Source: Acidobacteriota bacterium (GTDB lineage Bacteria; Acidobacteriota; Terriglobia; Terriglobales; Acidobacteriaceae). Taken from it: a DNA stretch of 45,582 nt. The stretch is taken from positions 1 to 45,582 of the forward strand of contig QHZY01000039.1 of assembly GCA_003224855.1 (NCBI GenBank). The letters run 5' to 3'. The notes under the pieces are model-generated. The model did no database searches, had not been told where the DNA came from, and saw only the letters and a list, made by a program, of their open reading frames with translations. The stretch's first letter is position 1. Each line of letters begins with the position of its first letter. The translations under genes were made by a program, and so were the position numbers. Positions 1 through 8,086 of the stretch are shown piece after piece.

Positions 1-881
1 ATTTGCACAACCCGGTGCTCGCTTACGAAGTCGGCGATGACTTCATGAAGCACTTTTATCGCGCCGAGGAAGGCAAGCTTGATCCATTTGTTCTCGTGGT
101 GGAGGGCTCAATTCCCAACGAGAAGATCAAGAAAGAGGGGTACTGGGCGGCACTCGGCACTGATCCGGCCACCGGTCAGCCAATCACTACCAACGAATGG
201 ATCGATCGGCTCACACCCAAAGCTCTGGCCGTAGTCGCCATCGGCACCTGCGCGACCTATGGCGGAATCCATGCAATGGAAGGCAATCCGACAGGCTGCA
301 TGGGTCTGGCTGACTATCTCGGCTGGGATTGGCGCTCGAAGGCAGGCGTACCAATCGTCAATGTTCCTGGATGTCCTGTACAGCCCGATAACTTCATGGA
401 GACCGTTCTGTACCTGCTATACCAGGTTGCCGGTCTGGCTCCCATGATCCCGCTGGATGACGAACTGCGTCCTACATGGCTGTTCGGAAAGACGGTGCAT
501 GAAGGCTGCGATCGCGCCGGTTATTACGAGCAGGGCGATTTCGCGCAGGAGTACGGCTCGCCAAAATGCATCGTGAAGCTCGGCTGCTGGGGGCCGGTAG
601 TGAATTGCAATGTTCCCAAACGCGGCTGGATGGCGGGTATTGGCGGATGCCCGAATGTCGGCGGAATCTGCATCGGCTGCACCATGCCCGGCTTCCCCGA
701 TAAATTCATGCCATTCATGGATGAACCTCCAGGGGCGCGAGTCTCAACCGGCAGCGTGGGGATGTATGGGCGGGCAATCACTGCCCTGCGCGCAATCACT
801 CAAAAAACCGTGAACAAAGAACCCAAGTGGCGTCATCCACGGCCGGAGCTCACGACTGGCTATCACCCCAGATCCTACTAA
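1..881 (+). CDS. hhyS: [NiFe] hydrogenase small subunit, group 1h (5' partial)
   Basis: Electron-transfer subunit of a group 1h uptake hydrogenase; it carries the Fe-S clusters that take electrons from the NiFe site. The reading frame is open to the window edge and the TTG at position 3 is probably an internal Leu, so the N-terminus, including the first cluster ligands, is missing. Visible cluster-binding motifs in order are GTCATYGG, PGCPVQP, the distal-cluster His/Cys in TVHEGCDR, LGCWGP, and the Cys-rich stretch IGGCPNVGG...CIGCTMPGF, which together indicate three clusters. The C-terminus (ends TTGYHPRSY) has no membrane anchor. The large-subunit gene follows after 19 bases. The subgroup call rests on the downstream large subunit and the accessory genes; the family call is secure. 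Confidence 0.93.
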   Translation, partial: LHNPVLAYEVGDDFMKHFYRAEEGKLDPFVLVVEGSIPNEKIKKEGYWAALGTDPATGQPITTNEWIDRLTPKALAVVAIGTCATYGGIHAMEGNPTGCMGLADYLGWDWRSKAGVPIVNVPGCPVQPDNFMETVLYLLYQVAGLAPMIPLDDELRPTWLFGKTVHEGCDRAGYYEQGDFAQEYGSPKCIVKLGCWGPVVNCNVPKRGWMAGIGGCPNVGGICIGCTMPGFPDKFMPFMDEPPGARVSTGSVGMYGRAITALRAITQKTVNKEPKWRHPRPELTTGYHPRSY

Positions 882-900
882 CGCGCCAAGGAGAGATTAG

Positions 901-2700
901 ATGAGCACAATTACTGCACCCACCCGAGAGACGCCCATTGATAAGCGGCAACTAGTGGAGATGAACTGGGACCCGATCACCCGCATAGTGGGCAGTCTGG
1001 GGATCTTTACCAAAATCGACTTCGCCAATAAGCAAGTGGCGGAGTGTCACAGCACGTCGTCCATCTTTCGCGGCTACAGCATCTTCATGAAAGGTAAAGA
1101 TCCCCGCGACGCGCACTTTATTACCAGCCGCATTTGCGGAATCTGTGGCGACAATCACGCCACCTGCGCCAACTATGCTCAGAACATGGCGTTTGGCGTC
1201 GCCCCTCCGGCGTTGGCGGAATGGATCGTCAACCTGGGTGAAGCCGCCGAATACATGTTCGATCACAACATTTTCCAGGACAATCTGGTCGGCGTGGACT
1301 TTTGCGAGCAGATGGTGAAGGAAACCAATCCCGGTGTGCTGGCAAAAGCAGAAAAGACCGAAGCCCCGGGAGCGAAGCTGCACGGCTACCGTACCATCGC
1401 GGATATTATGCGGGCGCTCAATCCGTTCACCGGTGCTTTTTACCGCGAAGCGCTTCAGATGAGCCGGATGACGCGCGAGATGTTCTGCCTGATGGAAGGG
1501 CGCCACGTCCATCCCTCCACACTCTACCCGGGAGGAGTCGGAACTGTACCCACAGTCCAGCTATTTACTGACTATCTGGTTCGCCTGATGAAGTATGTCG
1601 AGTTCATGAAGAAAGTCGTGCCTCTGCATGACGACATCTTTGATTTCTTCTATCAGGCATTACCGGGATATGAGAAAGTGGGTCAGCGGCGCATACTTCT
1701 CGGCTGCTGGGGTTCGTTTAACGATCCTGACCATTGCGACTACACCTACAAACGCATGACCGACTGGGGCCGCAAGATGTTTGTTACCCCCGGCGTCATT
1801 GTGGACGGGCAACTGGTGACCACGGACCTGGTCGACATCAACCTGAACATTCGTATCCTGCTCGGAAGTTCATACTATGACGACTGGAAAAATGCCGAGA
1901 CCTTCGTCAAGACCGATCCGCTGGGCAATCCGGTTGACAAAAATCATCCCTGGAATCAAACCACAATCCCCCGCCCGCAGAAGCGCGACTTCAAAGGAAA
2001 ATACACCTGGGTCATGTCGCCACGCTGGTATCACAAGCAGAGCGGCGACCATCTTGCCCTTGATACCGGGGGCGGCCCGATTGCACGACTCTGGGCGACG
2101 GCGCTCGCCGGCTTAGTAGATATCGGTTACATCAAAGCCACCGGCAACAGCGTGAAGATGTATCTGCCCAAAACCGCTTCGTTGCCGGAGGTCGAGTTCG
2201 AATGGAAAATTCCCAAATGGAGCAATGCCATTGAACGCGATCGCGCGCGAACTTACTTTCAGGTTTACGCGGCCTGCGCGGCCCTGCATTTCATGGAGAA
2301 GGCGCTGGCAGAAGTTCACGCCGGACGCACCAAGACCTGGACAGACTTCAAAGTTCCCGAGGAAGCAATCGGCTGCGGGTTCCACGAAGCTGTGCGAGGG
2401 GTGTTATCGCATCATGTCGTAATTCGCAAAGGCAAAATTGCCAACTACCATCCTTACCCCCCCACACCATGGAACGCCAATCCGCGCGACATCTATGGCA
2501 CACCCGGCCCCTACGAAGACGCGGTTCAGAACACGCCTATCTTCGAGGAGAACGGACCGGATAAGTTCAAGGGCATTGACATCATGCGGGCAGTAAGAAG
2601 CTTCGATCCGTGCTTGCCCTGTGGCGTGCACATGTATCTTGGCAACGGCAAAGTGTTAGAAACCGTGCATTCACCGATGTTTGGTTTGCAACAGCCCTGA
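901..2700 (+). CDS. hhyL: [NiFe] hydrogenase large subunit, group 1h
   Basis: Catalytic subunit holding the Ni-Fe(CN)2CO site that oxidises H2. The 599-aa protein has the N-terminal L1 motif RICGICGDNHATC (about residues 78-90) and the C-terminal L2 motif DPCLPCGVH (about 569-577). A 22-residue tail follows the His and should be removed by the endopeptidase encoded at 5699 once nickel is inserted. These L1/L2 forms are the ones I know from group 1h enzymes, which scavenge atmospheric H2 in Actinobacteria and Acidobacteria. The ATG is preceded by AAGGAGAG at good spacing. It is translationally close to the small subunit. The oxygen-tolerant, high-affinity phenotype is inferred from family membership. 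Confidence 0.95.
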   Translation: MSTITAPTRETPIDKRQLVEMNWDPITRIVGSLGIFTKIDFANKQVAECHSTSSIFRGYSIFMKGKDPRDAHFITSRICGICGDNHATCANYAQNMAFGVAPPALAEWIVNLGEAAEYMFDHNIFQDNLVGVDFCEQMVKETNPGVLAKAEKTEAPGAKLHGYRTIADIMRALNPFTGAFYREALQMSRMTREMFCLMEGRHVHPSTLYPGGVGTVPTVQLFTDYLVRLMKYVEFMKKVVPLHDDIFDFFYQALPGYEKVGQRRILLGCWGSFNDPDHCDYTYKRMTDWGRKMFVTPGVIVDGQLVTTDLVDINLNIRILLGSSYYDDWKNAETFVKTDPLGNPVDKNHPWNQTTIPRPQKRDFKGKYTWVMSPRWYHKQSGDHLALDTGGGPIARLWATALAGLVDIGYIKATGNSVKMYLPKTASLPEVEFEWKIPKWSNAIERDRARTYFQVYAACAALHFMEKALAEVHAGRTKTWTDFKVPEEAIGCGFHEAVRGVLSHHVVIRKGKIANYHPYPPTPWNANPRDIYGTPGPYEDAVQNTPIFEENGPDKFKGIDIMRAVRSFDPCLPCGVHMYLGNGKVLETVHSPMFGLQQP

Positions 2701-2772
2701 GCGAAGCGAAATACTTTGGATAGAATGGCGGGCTGGTACCCCCGCCATTTGTTTCCAAAGGAAGAAGTAGAC

Positions 2773-3369
2773 GTGACTATGGTCGAAAATCAGGAATTAA
2801 GAAAAAGGTTACAACGCGTATCGGGCTTGCTGAATGACTTGGAGCAGATTGCTGACTCCAAGTGCCGTGCGGCTGCCCGTGAGCTTGTGCAAACCTTGAT
2901 GGACGTCCACAGCGCCGCGTTGGAGCGCATACTCGAGAAAGTTTTTGAGGCCGGTGATGCCGGCAGTCGTGTGATCGACGACCTGGCAGCAGACCCTATA
3001 GTCGCCGGCCTGCTTGTTCTTTATGGTTTGCATCCTGAACCGTTGGAGATTCGCGTTGATAAGGCCATGCAGCGTATAGCTCCCTCCCTGCGGGCACATG
3101 GAGTGGAAGCTCGATTGATCTCCATTGAGAACGCTGATATTCGAATCAGCATTAAAGCCGGTGCGCATACCTGTGGATCATCTTCATCGACTGCGAAAAC
3201 TCTGATTGAGGATGCCATTTACGAGTCGGCGCCTGAGCTGAGTTCGTTGGTTATCGAAGGCGCAGAAGCCAAGTCCGCCTCCGGATTTGTTTCATTGGGA
3301 GCGCTGGTCGGAACCGGGCGCAGTGCAACGCCGGGCGAAAATGTAGTGACTTCTGCAAGCGGTGACTAA
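2773..3369 (+). CDS. NifU-like C-terminal domain protein of the hydrogenase operon
   Basis: Resembles the NifU C-terminal domain that carries Fe-S clusters, so it may help load clusters into the hydrogenase. The reading frame extends up to a TTG at 2716, but AAGGAAG at 2758-2764 sits 8 bases before a GTG at 2773, making a 198-aa protein the better choice. An N-terminal helical region (about residues 5-60) precedes a segment around FEAGDAGSRVIDDLAADPIV and the NifU-like domain (about 75-175). The usual CxxC motif appears as TCGSSSS: the first Cys is kept and the second is Ser. Cluster binding would therefore need a dimer or other ligands, or the domain has become structural. Genes of this type follow hhyL in known group 1h clusters. 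Confidence 0.75.
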   Translation: MTMVENQELRKRLQRVSGLLNDLEQIADSKCRAAARELVQTLMDVHSAALERILEKVFEAGDAGSRVIDDLAADPIVAGLLVLYGLHPEPLEIRVDKAMQRIAPSLRAHGVEARLISIENADIRISIKAGAHTCGSSSSTAKTLIEDAIYESAPELSSLVIEGAEAKSASGFVSLGALVGTGRSATPGENVVTSASGD

Positions 3370-3374
3370 TAAAT

Positions 3375-4031
3375 ATGGATGTAGACGGCACAACCCGTCC
3401 CGATCACCCGCTTGGCCATCTGCGCCAGTTTGTCCGTCGCAAGCGTAACCGCGAAGCCTGCGAACTCTGCAGCCAGGAACTGAGCGGCGAGCATTCCCAT
3501 CTGCTCGAGATTCCAACTCGCAAACTGCTGTGTTCGTGCGAGGGGTGCTCACTGCTGTTCAGCAGCCAGGCGAGCTCCCGTTATCGGCGTGTGCCGCGGC
3601 AGACCAGGAAACTGCTGAACTTTCGAATGTCCGAAAACGATTGGGACGCATTGCTGATTCCGATCAACATGGCCTTCTTCTCTAAAAGCGGCCCTACCGG
3701 AAACGTCACGGCCCTTTATCCGAGCCCCGCCGGCGCCACCGAGTCGTTGCTGCCGGTCGAGGGATGGACCTGCATCGTTCAAAGCAATCCAGTCTTGAAC
3801 GAGATGGAACCGGAGGTCGAAGCGCTGCTGGTGAATCGTCTCCTTTACTCGCAGGGCCAAGGCTCCGCTGAATACTTCATTGCTCCGATCGATGAATGCT
3901 ATCGTCTCACCGGGTTGATCCGTATGCACTGGCGCGGTCTGTCAGGAGGAACGGAAGTCTGGCAGGAGATCAATAACTTCTTTCAGCAGTTGAATTCAAA
4001 ATGCACGGTAGCGGCCAACTCTTATGCCTGA
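3375..4031 (+). CDS. DUF5947-like hydrogenase-associated protein
   Basis: Conserved 218-aa protein of unknown function. From memory it matches the DUF5947 family found beside group 1h hydrogenases. The N-terminal part has five Cys in a metal-binding-like layout (C29xxC32, C53xC55xxC58) with nearby His40 and His42, suggesting a Zn or Fe-S site. The rest is a soluble alpha/beta domain with WDALLIPINMAFF and GWTCIVQSNPVLNEMEPEVEALL. It starts 5 bases after the NifU-like gene and overlaps the next gene by 8 bases, so it is almost surely part of the operon. A role in cluster assembly or electron transfer is plausible but not shown. Confidence 0.75.
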   Translation: MDVDGTTRPDHPLGHLRQFVRRKRNREACELCSQELSGEHSHLLEIPTRKLLCSCEGCSLLFSSQASSRYRRVPRQTRKLLNFRMSENDWDALLIPINMAFFSKSGPTGNVTALYPSPAGATESLLPVEGWTCIVQSNPVLNEMEPEVEALLVNRLLYSQGQGSAEYFIAPIDECYRLTGLIRMHWRGLSGGTEVWQEINNFFQQLNSKCTVAANSYA

Positions 4032-4674
4032 CCTGACGTTCTCGATAAGCGGAGCTGACACGGTTGCTTTCGCGGCGGCCCCCATGATCGTTTTTCAGCT
4101 GCAGGTAAGTAACTCCGCGAGCGAAGAAAAGATTCACAGCATTGCTTTGCGTAGCCAGGTGATGATCGAAGTTACTCGCCGCCGTTATTCCTCGGAAGAA
4201 CAAGCGAAATTGCGTGACCTGTTCGGCGAACCCGATCGTTGGAGCCGGACTCTGCGGACCACGTTGTGGACGCATGTGACCTCAGTCGTTCCCGCCTTTC
4301 AAGCGCAGACCACAGTCGACCTCCACCTGCCCTGCACCTTCGACTTCAACGTCGCCGCCACCAAATATTTCTACGGGCTGGAAGACGGAGAGATTCCTTT
4401 GCTCTTCCAGTTCAGTGGAAGTGTCTTCTATGAGAATGCGGAAGGCGGACTCAATGTCGCTCCGATTTCCTGGGATAAAGAGACCAAATTTCGCCTGCTG
4501 GTCAAGACCTGGCGGCAAACCATTGATACTCACTATCCCAACTCCGCATGGTTGTGCCTGCGGCGCGATGTCTTCGACCGGCTGTATCAGTACAAAGTAA
4601 GTCGAGGAATTCCAAGCTGGGAGCAGGCCCTGGAAAGCATTCTTGCTTCCACTGAGGAGATGGCGCGCTCATGA
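4024..4674 (+). CDS. DUF6084-like hydrogenase-associated protein
   Basis: Conserved 216-aa protein of unknown function, which I associate with DUF6084 of group 1h clusters. The start MPDLTFSISGADTVAFAAAP leads into a beta-rich region (about residues 10-150) that resembles an immunoglobulin-like sandwich: alternating hydrophobic strands, few Cys, no signal peptide and no membrane segment. Aromatic-rich stretches such as ATKYFYGLEDGEIPLLFQFSG are the most conserved-looking part. The ATG lies inside the end of the preceding gene and its stop overlaps the next ATG (ATGA), so translation is coupled on both sides. No enzyme motif is visible; a structural or assembly role is a guess. Confidence 0.72.
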   Translation: MPDLTFSISGADTVAFAAAPMIVFQLQVSNSASEEKIHSIALRSQVMIEVTRRRYSSEEQAKLRDLFGEPDRWSRTLRTTLWTHVTSVVPAFQAQTTVDLHLPCTFDFNVAATKYFYGLEDGEIPLLFQFSGSVFYENAEGGLNVAPISWDKETKFRLLVKTWRQTIDTHYPNSAWLCLRRDVFDRLYQYKVSRGIPSWEQALESILASTEEMARS

Positions 4675-5702
4675 GCACGGCCGTCGACAGAATCGCCAAA
4701 GCCCTTCTTTATGAAGGCTACATGCTTTATCCCTACCGGCCATCGGCAATTAAGAATCAGCAGCGCTTCAATTTCGGCGTGCTCTACCCGTGTTCCTATA
4801 GCCGGGCACAGGACGAACTGGAACCGTGGTTTACCAGAACCGAATGCCTGGTCACGGGCAGCGTGCTGACATCATTAGAAGTCCGCGTCAGGTTCCTGCA
4901 CCTGTGCGACCGAACCATACAGCGGCTCACGGAAGACGGTCTTTTCCAACCGGTCGACCGGCTCGAAGTGGCCGGCCAGGTCTTTCAATCATGGCAGGAA
5001 GCGGTTGAAGAAGAAATTATCTTGCCGGTCGCGAACCTTCAATCGCTTGCGCAAATTCCATTGGAGTGGCCATGTCTCATCGCCGGGAAAATAACCGAAG
5101 AACCCATTGTGGACGAGGCAAGCGGCACTGTGGGAAAGATCCTGCGCACCCGCCGCGAGTTGCGACTCAGTCTAAGGGTCACGGCGAAATTGCTTAGCGA
5201 TTCAGTTTCTAAAGTCTCCGCCCGAGTCGAAAATTTAACCGATCTCGCAGCTTCTCTTTCCACTCGCGAGGCTGCCCTGCTTCACTCGCCGGTCTCGACC
5301 CACACTCTGCTCGGTGTACAGGGTGGCGAGTTCGTTTCATTGCTTGAGACGCCAGAGGAACTCGTGCCATTCGCCAGGGATTGCATCAGTGTCGGCTGTT
5401 ACCCGGTGCTCGCCGGCGATCGCGACACTCACGACACAGTTTTGTCTTCCCCTATCATTCTTTATGATTATCCTGAGGTCGCATCTGAAAGTGATGGCGA
5501 TCTCTTCGACTCCACCGAGATCGACGAAATACTCTCCTTAAGGATTATGACGCTGACGGACGAAGAGAAACGGGAAGTGCGTAACGCTGACGACCGCACA
5601 CGCCGCATCCTCGAACGTACTGAAAATCTTCCGCAGGAACAGCTGCTGAAATTGCATGGCGTGTTGCGCGGCTTACGGCCCTCAGAAAGCGATTTGCGAT
5701 GA
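4671..5702 (+). CDS. Conserved hydrogenase-operon protein of unknown function
   Basis: Unnamed 343-aa soluble protein. I recognise the N-terminal block EGYMLYPYRPSAIKNQQRFN as typical of a protein that travels with group 1h hydrogenases, but I cannot give it a function. No Cys pattern, nucleotide-binding loop, signal peptide or membrane segment is evident. A middle beta-rich part (about residues 40-200) is followed by a segment ending in an acidic stretch, then a charged helical C-terminus (about 285-340, LTDEEKREVRNADDRTRRIL). It starts at an ATGA overlap with the DUF6084-like gene after a GAGGAG ribosome site, and its own end overlaps the protease start. Coupled translation suggests fixed stoichiometry with its neighbours. 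Confidence 0.72.
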   Translation: MSTAVDRIAKALLYEGYMLYPYRPSAIKNQQRFNFGVLYPCSYSRAQDELEPWFTRTECLVTGSVLTSLEVRVRFLHLCDRTIQRLTEDGLFQPVDRLEVAGQVFQSWQEAVEEEIILPVANLQSLAQIPLEWPCLIAGKITEEPIVDEASGTVGKILRTRRELRLSLRVTAKLLSDSVSKVSARVENLTDLAASLSTREAALLHSPVSTHTLLGVQGGEFVSLLETPEELVPFARDCISVGCYPVLAGDRDTHDTVLSSPIILYDYPEVASESDGDLFDSTEIDEILSLRIMTLTDEEKREVRNADDRTRRILERTENLPQEQLLKLHGVLRGLRPSESDLR

Positions 5703-6520
5703 ACCAATGGGAATGGCAACTGCTCGAGGATAAGCAGTCTGTCGATCAAGTGGAGATCGATGGCGTCAAAGTGAGCCCGGGGTCCCGAGTCAGGTTGCGT
5801 CCACGGTCTGGCGGCGACGTTCTTGACATTGCACTGGCTGGCCAGACCGCCACCATTGAGGCCATCGAACAGGACTACGAGGGTAAGGTCCACATTTGTG
5901 TCGTGCTCGACGAAGATCCCGGGCGCGACATGGGAATGCTGAGGCAGCCCGGCCACCGCTTCTTTTTTAACGTCGCGGAGGTCGAACCACTGCTAGGCGA
6001 TGTACCCGCCGCTAAGACAACCACGCCCAGCATTCTGGTCGCCGGTATCGGCAATATCTTTTTCGGAGACGACGCCTTCGGGGTAGAAGTAGCGCGCCGG
6101 CTCGCGGCTCGCAACCCTTCTCAGACCGTACGGGTCACGGACTTCGGTATCCGCAGCCTCGACCTGGCTTACGCCCTTCAGGACGGATATGAAACTGTGA
6201 TTCTGGTGGATGCTGTTCAGGGTACTCAAGCGCCCGGCACAGTGTACGTCATCCAGCCGGACATGCAATCCTTGTCCGCTTCTGAAAAGACCATTGTCAA
6301 CGCCCATGGCATGGATCCGGTCCGTGTTCTGCAACTGGCAGCCTCTATGGGAGCAAAGCTGGATCGTATCCTCCTGGTCGCGTGCCAGCCGGCAGACCTC
6401 GGGGGTCAGCAGGGGAAGCTAGGTTTAAGCGCGCAGGTTGAGGCCGGGGTTGAGGCGGCTGTGCAGAAGATCGAATCTCTCATCATTCAGATTGAGCGGG
6501 GCCAGTGGCCGCACGCTTGA
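5699..6520 (+). CDS. Hydrogenase maturation endopeptidase with N-terminal extension
   Basis: Likely the HyaD/HycI-family protease that removes the C-terminal tail of the large subunit after nickel insertion. The protease domain spans about residues 110-270: SILVAGIGNIFFGDDAFGVE carries the nickel-sensing acidic residue, DFGIRSLDLAY and LVDAVQG follow, and HGMDPVRVL supplies the conserved His. Stand-alone members are about 150-170 aa; this one is 273 aa because of an N-terminal domain of about 105 residues with a beta-rich pattern (VSPGSRVRLRPRSGGDVLDI), joined by a Thr-rich linker. The extra domain could dock the large subunit. The start overlaps the previous stop by 4 bases. The family call is secure; the role of the extension is unknown. 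Confidence 0.9.
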   Translation: MNQWEWQLLEDKQSVDQVEIDGVKVSPGSRVRLRPRSGGDVLDIALAGQTATIEAIEQDYEGKVHICVVLDEDPGRDMGMLRQPGHRFFFNVAEVEPLLGDVPAAKTTTPSILVAGIGNIFFGDDAFGVEVARRLAARNPSQTVRVTDFGIRSLDLAYALQDGYETVILVDAVQGTQAPGTVYVIQPDMQSLSASEKTIVNAHGMDPVRVLQLAASMGAKLDRILLVACQPADLGGQQGKLGLSAQVEAGVEAAVQKIESLIIQIERGQWPHA

Positions 6521-6542
6521 AGACCAGAAAAGGAGATGACCA

Positions 6543-6761
6543 GTGGCGATGGACTTGATGGAGCGCAAAGCAGGCAATGGGCTCTCGACCGACAAAGAAA
6601 CTCTTTACATGCTCGGTGGGGTAGCCATGATCGTATTTGGAACAGGGTTGATTCTTTCCAATCCCACTGTACGGCGCTACCTCAGTCAGCTGGGTTTGGG
6701 CAACCTGGCGCAGGCGGCTTTACCGGACTTCGATCGCTATCTGCGGCTTCGTAACATGTGA
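6543..6761 (+). CDS. Small single-pass membrane protein (DUF6893-like C-terminus)
   Basis: Predicted 72-aa protein. A GTG at 6543 lies 7 bases after AGGAG (6531-6535), which favours it over the ATG at 6549. One hydrophobic segment (about residues 23-42, YMLGGVAMIVFGTGLILS) is followed by a basic, amphipathic tail ending PDFDRYLRLRNM. The same kind of ending, LPDLRRYIKISTM, occurs in the 39-aa peptide on the opposite strand at 15820-15939. I associate it with the DUF6893 small-protein family seen near group 1h hydrogenases. A role in membrane attachment of the hydrogenase is possible, since the structural subunits show no anchor, but this is inference. An overlapping frame starting at 6536 looks like a shadow. 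Confidence 0.68.
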   Translation: MAMDLMERKAGNGLSTDKETLYMLGGVAMIVFGTGLILSNPTVRRYLSQLGLGNLAQAALPDFDRYLRLRNM

Positions 6762-6801
6762 CCAGCTTCGGGACTCTCGCCAGCCAGACCGGGAGGGAGC
6801 C

Positions 6802-7392
6802 GTGATGGAACGTGCTACTGGAACCTGTGTGCACTATCAGTTAGATGCTAAAGCAAGCCAGTTTACGGTTCAGGCATTTGCGAATGGCTTGATGGCTGCA
6901 GTGGCCCACAGTCCTAAAATTGCCATCCGCGACTGGCAAGGGGAAGTGCGGTTTGTTCCGGACACTCTGGGAAGCGCATTGTTGCGAGTGCGAATTAAAG
7001 CAAATTCGTTGCAAGTTCTTGACGAGATGCGCGATGACGATCGAAGACAGTTGCAACGCGTGATGAACGATGAAGTATTAGAGGCTGCCAGTTTCCCGGA
7101 AGTCAGATTCGATAGTTCAGAAATATCCGCGGAGAAGCTAAACGAACATCTCTTCCGCGTGAGAGTGAATGGAAAGTTGATGCTGCGCGGAGTAACCGGT
7201 GATCTTACTTTCAACGCGCAGGTAGCAATGGGAGTGAATAGTTTTCGTGCTTACGGAGAATTCCCGCTGATGCAGAGTGATTACCGGATTCCGATTGCTG
7301 CCATTGCGGGAGGCACACTGCGGCTCCGGGATGAGCTCAAGTTTTCCTTCTACGTAGTCGGACGCAAGCAGGAAAGTGCTCCCAATGACTGA
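6802..7392 (+). CDS. YceI-like lipocalin-fold protein
   Basis: YceI family proteins form a lipocalin-like barrel that binds an isoprenoid or other lipid. This 196-aa copy has the usual order: a start strand VHYQLDAKASQFTVQAF, the AHSPKIAIRDWQGEVRF strand (about residues 35-55), the helix with DDDRRQLQRVMNDEVLEAA (about 78-97), then FPEVRFDSS, GKLMLRGVTGDL and SDYRIPIAAIAGGTLRLRDE. There is no signal peptide, so it is probably cytoplasmic. GTG 6802 or ATG 6805 follows GGGAGGGAG at 6791-6799. A second, broken YceI gene follows 33 bases later. Its place between the protease and hypC suggests a part in hydrogenase function, perhaps lipid or quinone handling; this is unproven. Confidence 0.85.
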   Translation: MMERATGTCVHYQLDAKASQFTVQAFANGLMAAVAHSPKIAIRDWQGEVRFVPDTLGSALLRVRIKANSLQVLDEMRDDDRRQLQRVMNDEVLEAASFPEVRFDSSEISAEKLNEHLFRVRVNGKLMLRGVTGDLTFNAQVAMGVNSFRAYGEFPLMQSDYRIPIAAIAGGTLRLRDELKFSFYVVGRKQESAPND

Positions 7393-7425
7393 CACCAACG
7401 CTACAGTTGCGGATAGGAGGATCTG

Positions 7426-7804
7426 GTGCATTCCAGCCTGAATCCGAGCGGCGCGATGCCTGACATCGCCGTTCGCTACACATTGAACCCGGGCTTGAGC
7501 AGGTTCAAAGTGCAGGCCACGGCCAGCGGCCTGCTCTCAGTGCTCAAGTGTTACCGGCAGTTCGGTAGGGCAAGGCCGTTTCTGGTTAACCCTGAACGGC
7601 GAGCTTACCCTGCACGGAGTCACCCGTCCGCAGCCGGTCGGCGCAACTCTCGCCGTCGACCATAAAACTCTGCGGGCATCAGGTGACTTCTCATTGAGAC
7701 AGTCGGACTACCAGATAAAATTAGTATCCTCAATCGGTGGTGCTTTAAAAGTAAAAGACGAGCTGCGCTGCTCATTCAACATCGTGGCCGAAAAATCGGA
7801 ATAG
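7426..7804 (+). pseudogene. Second YceI-like gene with internal deletion and frameshift
   Basis: The initiation signals are intact (GGAGG at 7416-7420, GTG at 7426), and the first part reads as YceI (LNPGLSRFKVQATASGLLSV). The matching C-terminal half lies in another frame: from about 7544 one reads VTGSSVGQGRFWLTLNGEL and then LTLHGVTRPQPVGATL, and further on SDYQIKLVSSIGGALKVKDE, to a TAG at 7802-7804. Against the intact neighbour, roughly 70-80 residues are missing between the two parts, including the central strands and helix. Left alone, the first frame runs into unrelated residues and stops at 7665. This is a tandem duplicate either decayed in the genome or damaged by an assembly error near 7541-7547. 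Confidence 0.8.
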
Positions 7805-7813
7805 GAGCAAAGC

Positions 7814-8086
7814 ATGTGTCTTGCAATCCCCGGTAAGATCGTGAATTTTGCGGAGGATGGCCGCCTGGCCACGGTAGAAGTTGTCGGCGTGCGCCGCAAA
7901 GTCGATCTCGGGCTGCTGCAGGAAGACATGCCGAAACTGAACGACTGGGTGCTGATTCATGTCGGTTTCGCCATGAGCAAAATCAGCGAAGCCGATGCCC
8001 TGGAGCAGATGCGCACGCTGGCTCTGCTGGGAGAGAGCGAACAGGCAATGCAGGAAGTCCGCGGTTACGGATTGGAGGAAGAATGA
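7814..8086 (+). CDS. hypC: Hydrogenase maturation chaperone HypC
   Basis: Small chaperone that, with HypD, carries the Fe(CN)2CO unit and delivers it to the large-subunit precursor. The 90-aa protein starts MCLAIPGKI with the required Cys2, and has the expected OB-fold strands (VEVVGVRRKVDLGLL) and HVGFAMSKI (about residues 49-57). Its length is normal for the family. The ATG follows AGGAG by 6 bases and the stop overlaps the hypD start, as is usual for this pair. It opens the maturation part of the cluster directly after the YceI remnant. Confidence 0.95.
   Translation: MCLAIPGKIVNFAEDGRLATVEVVGVRRKVDLGLLQEDMPKLNDWVLIHVGFAMSKISEADALEQMRTLALLGESEQAMQEVRGYGLEEE

Noticed and set aside
952-1512. 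Long minus-strand open frame (186 aa) inside the large-subunit gene
   Set aside because: Shadow of the hhyL coding frame; the encoded sequence has no domain and the + strand protein is clearly conserved.
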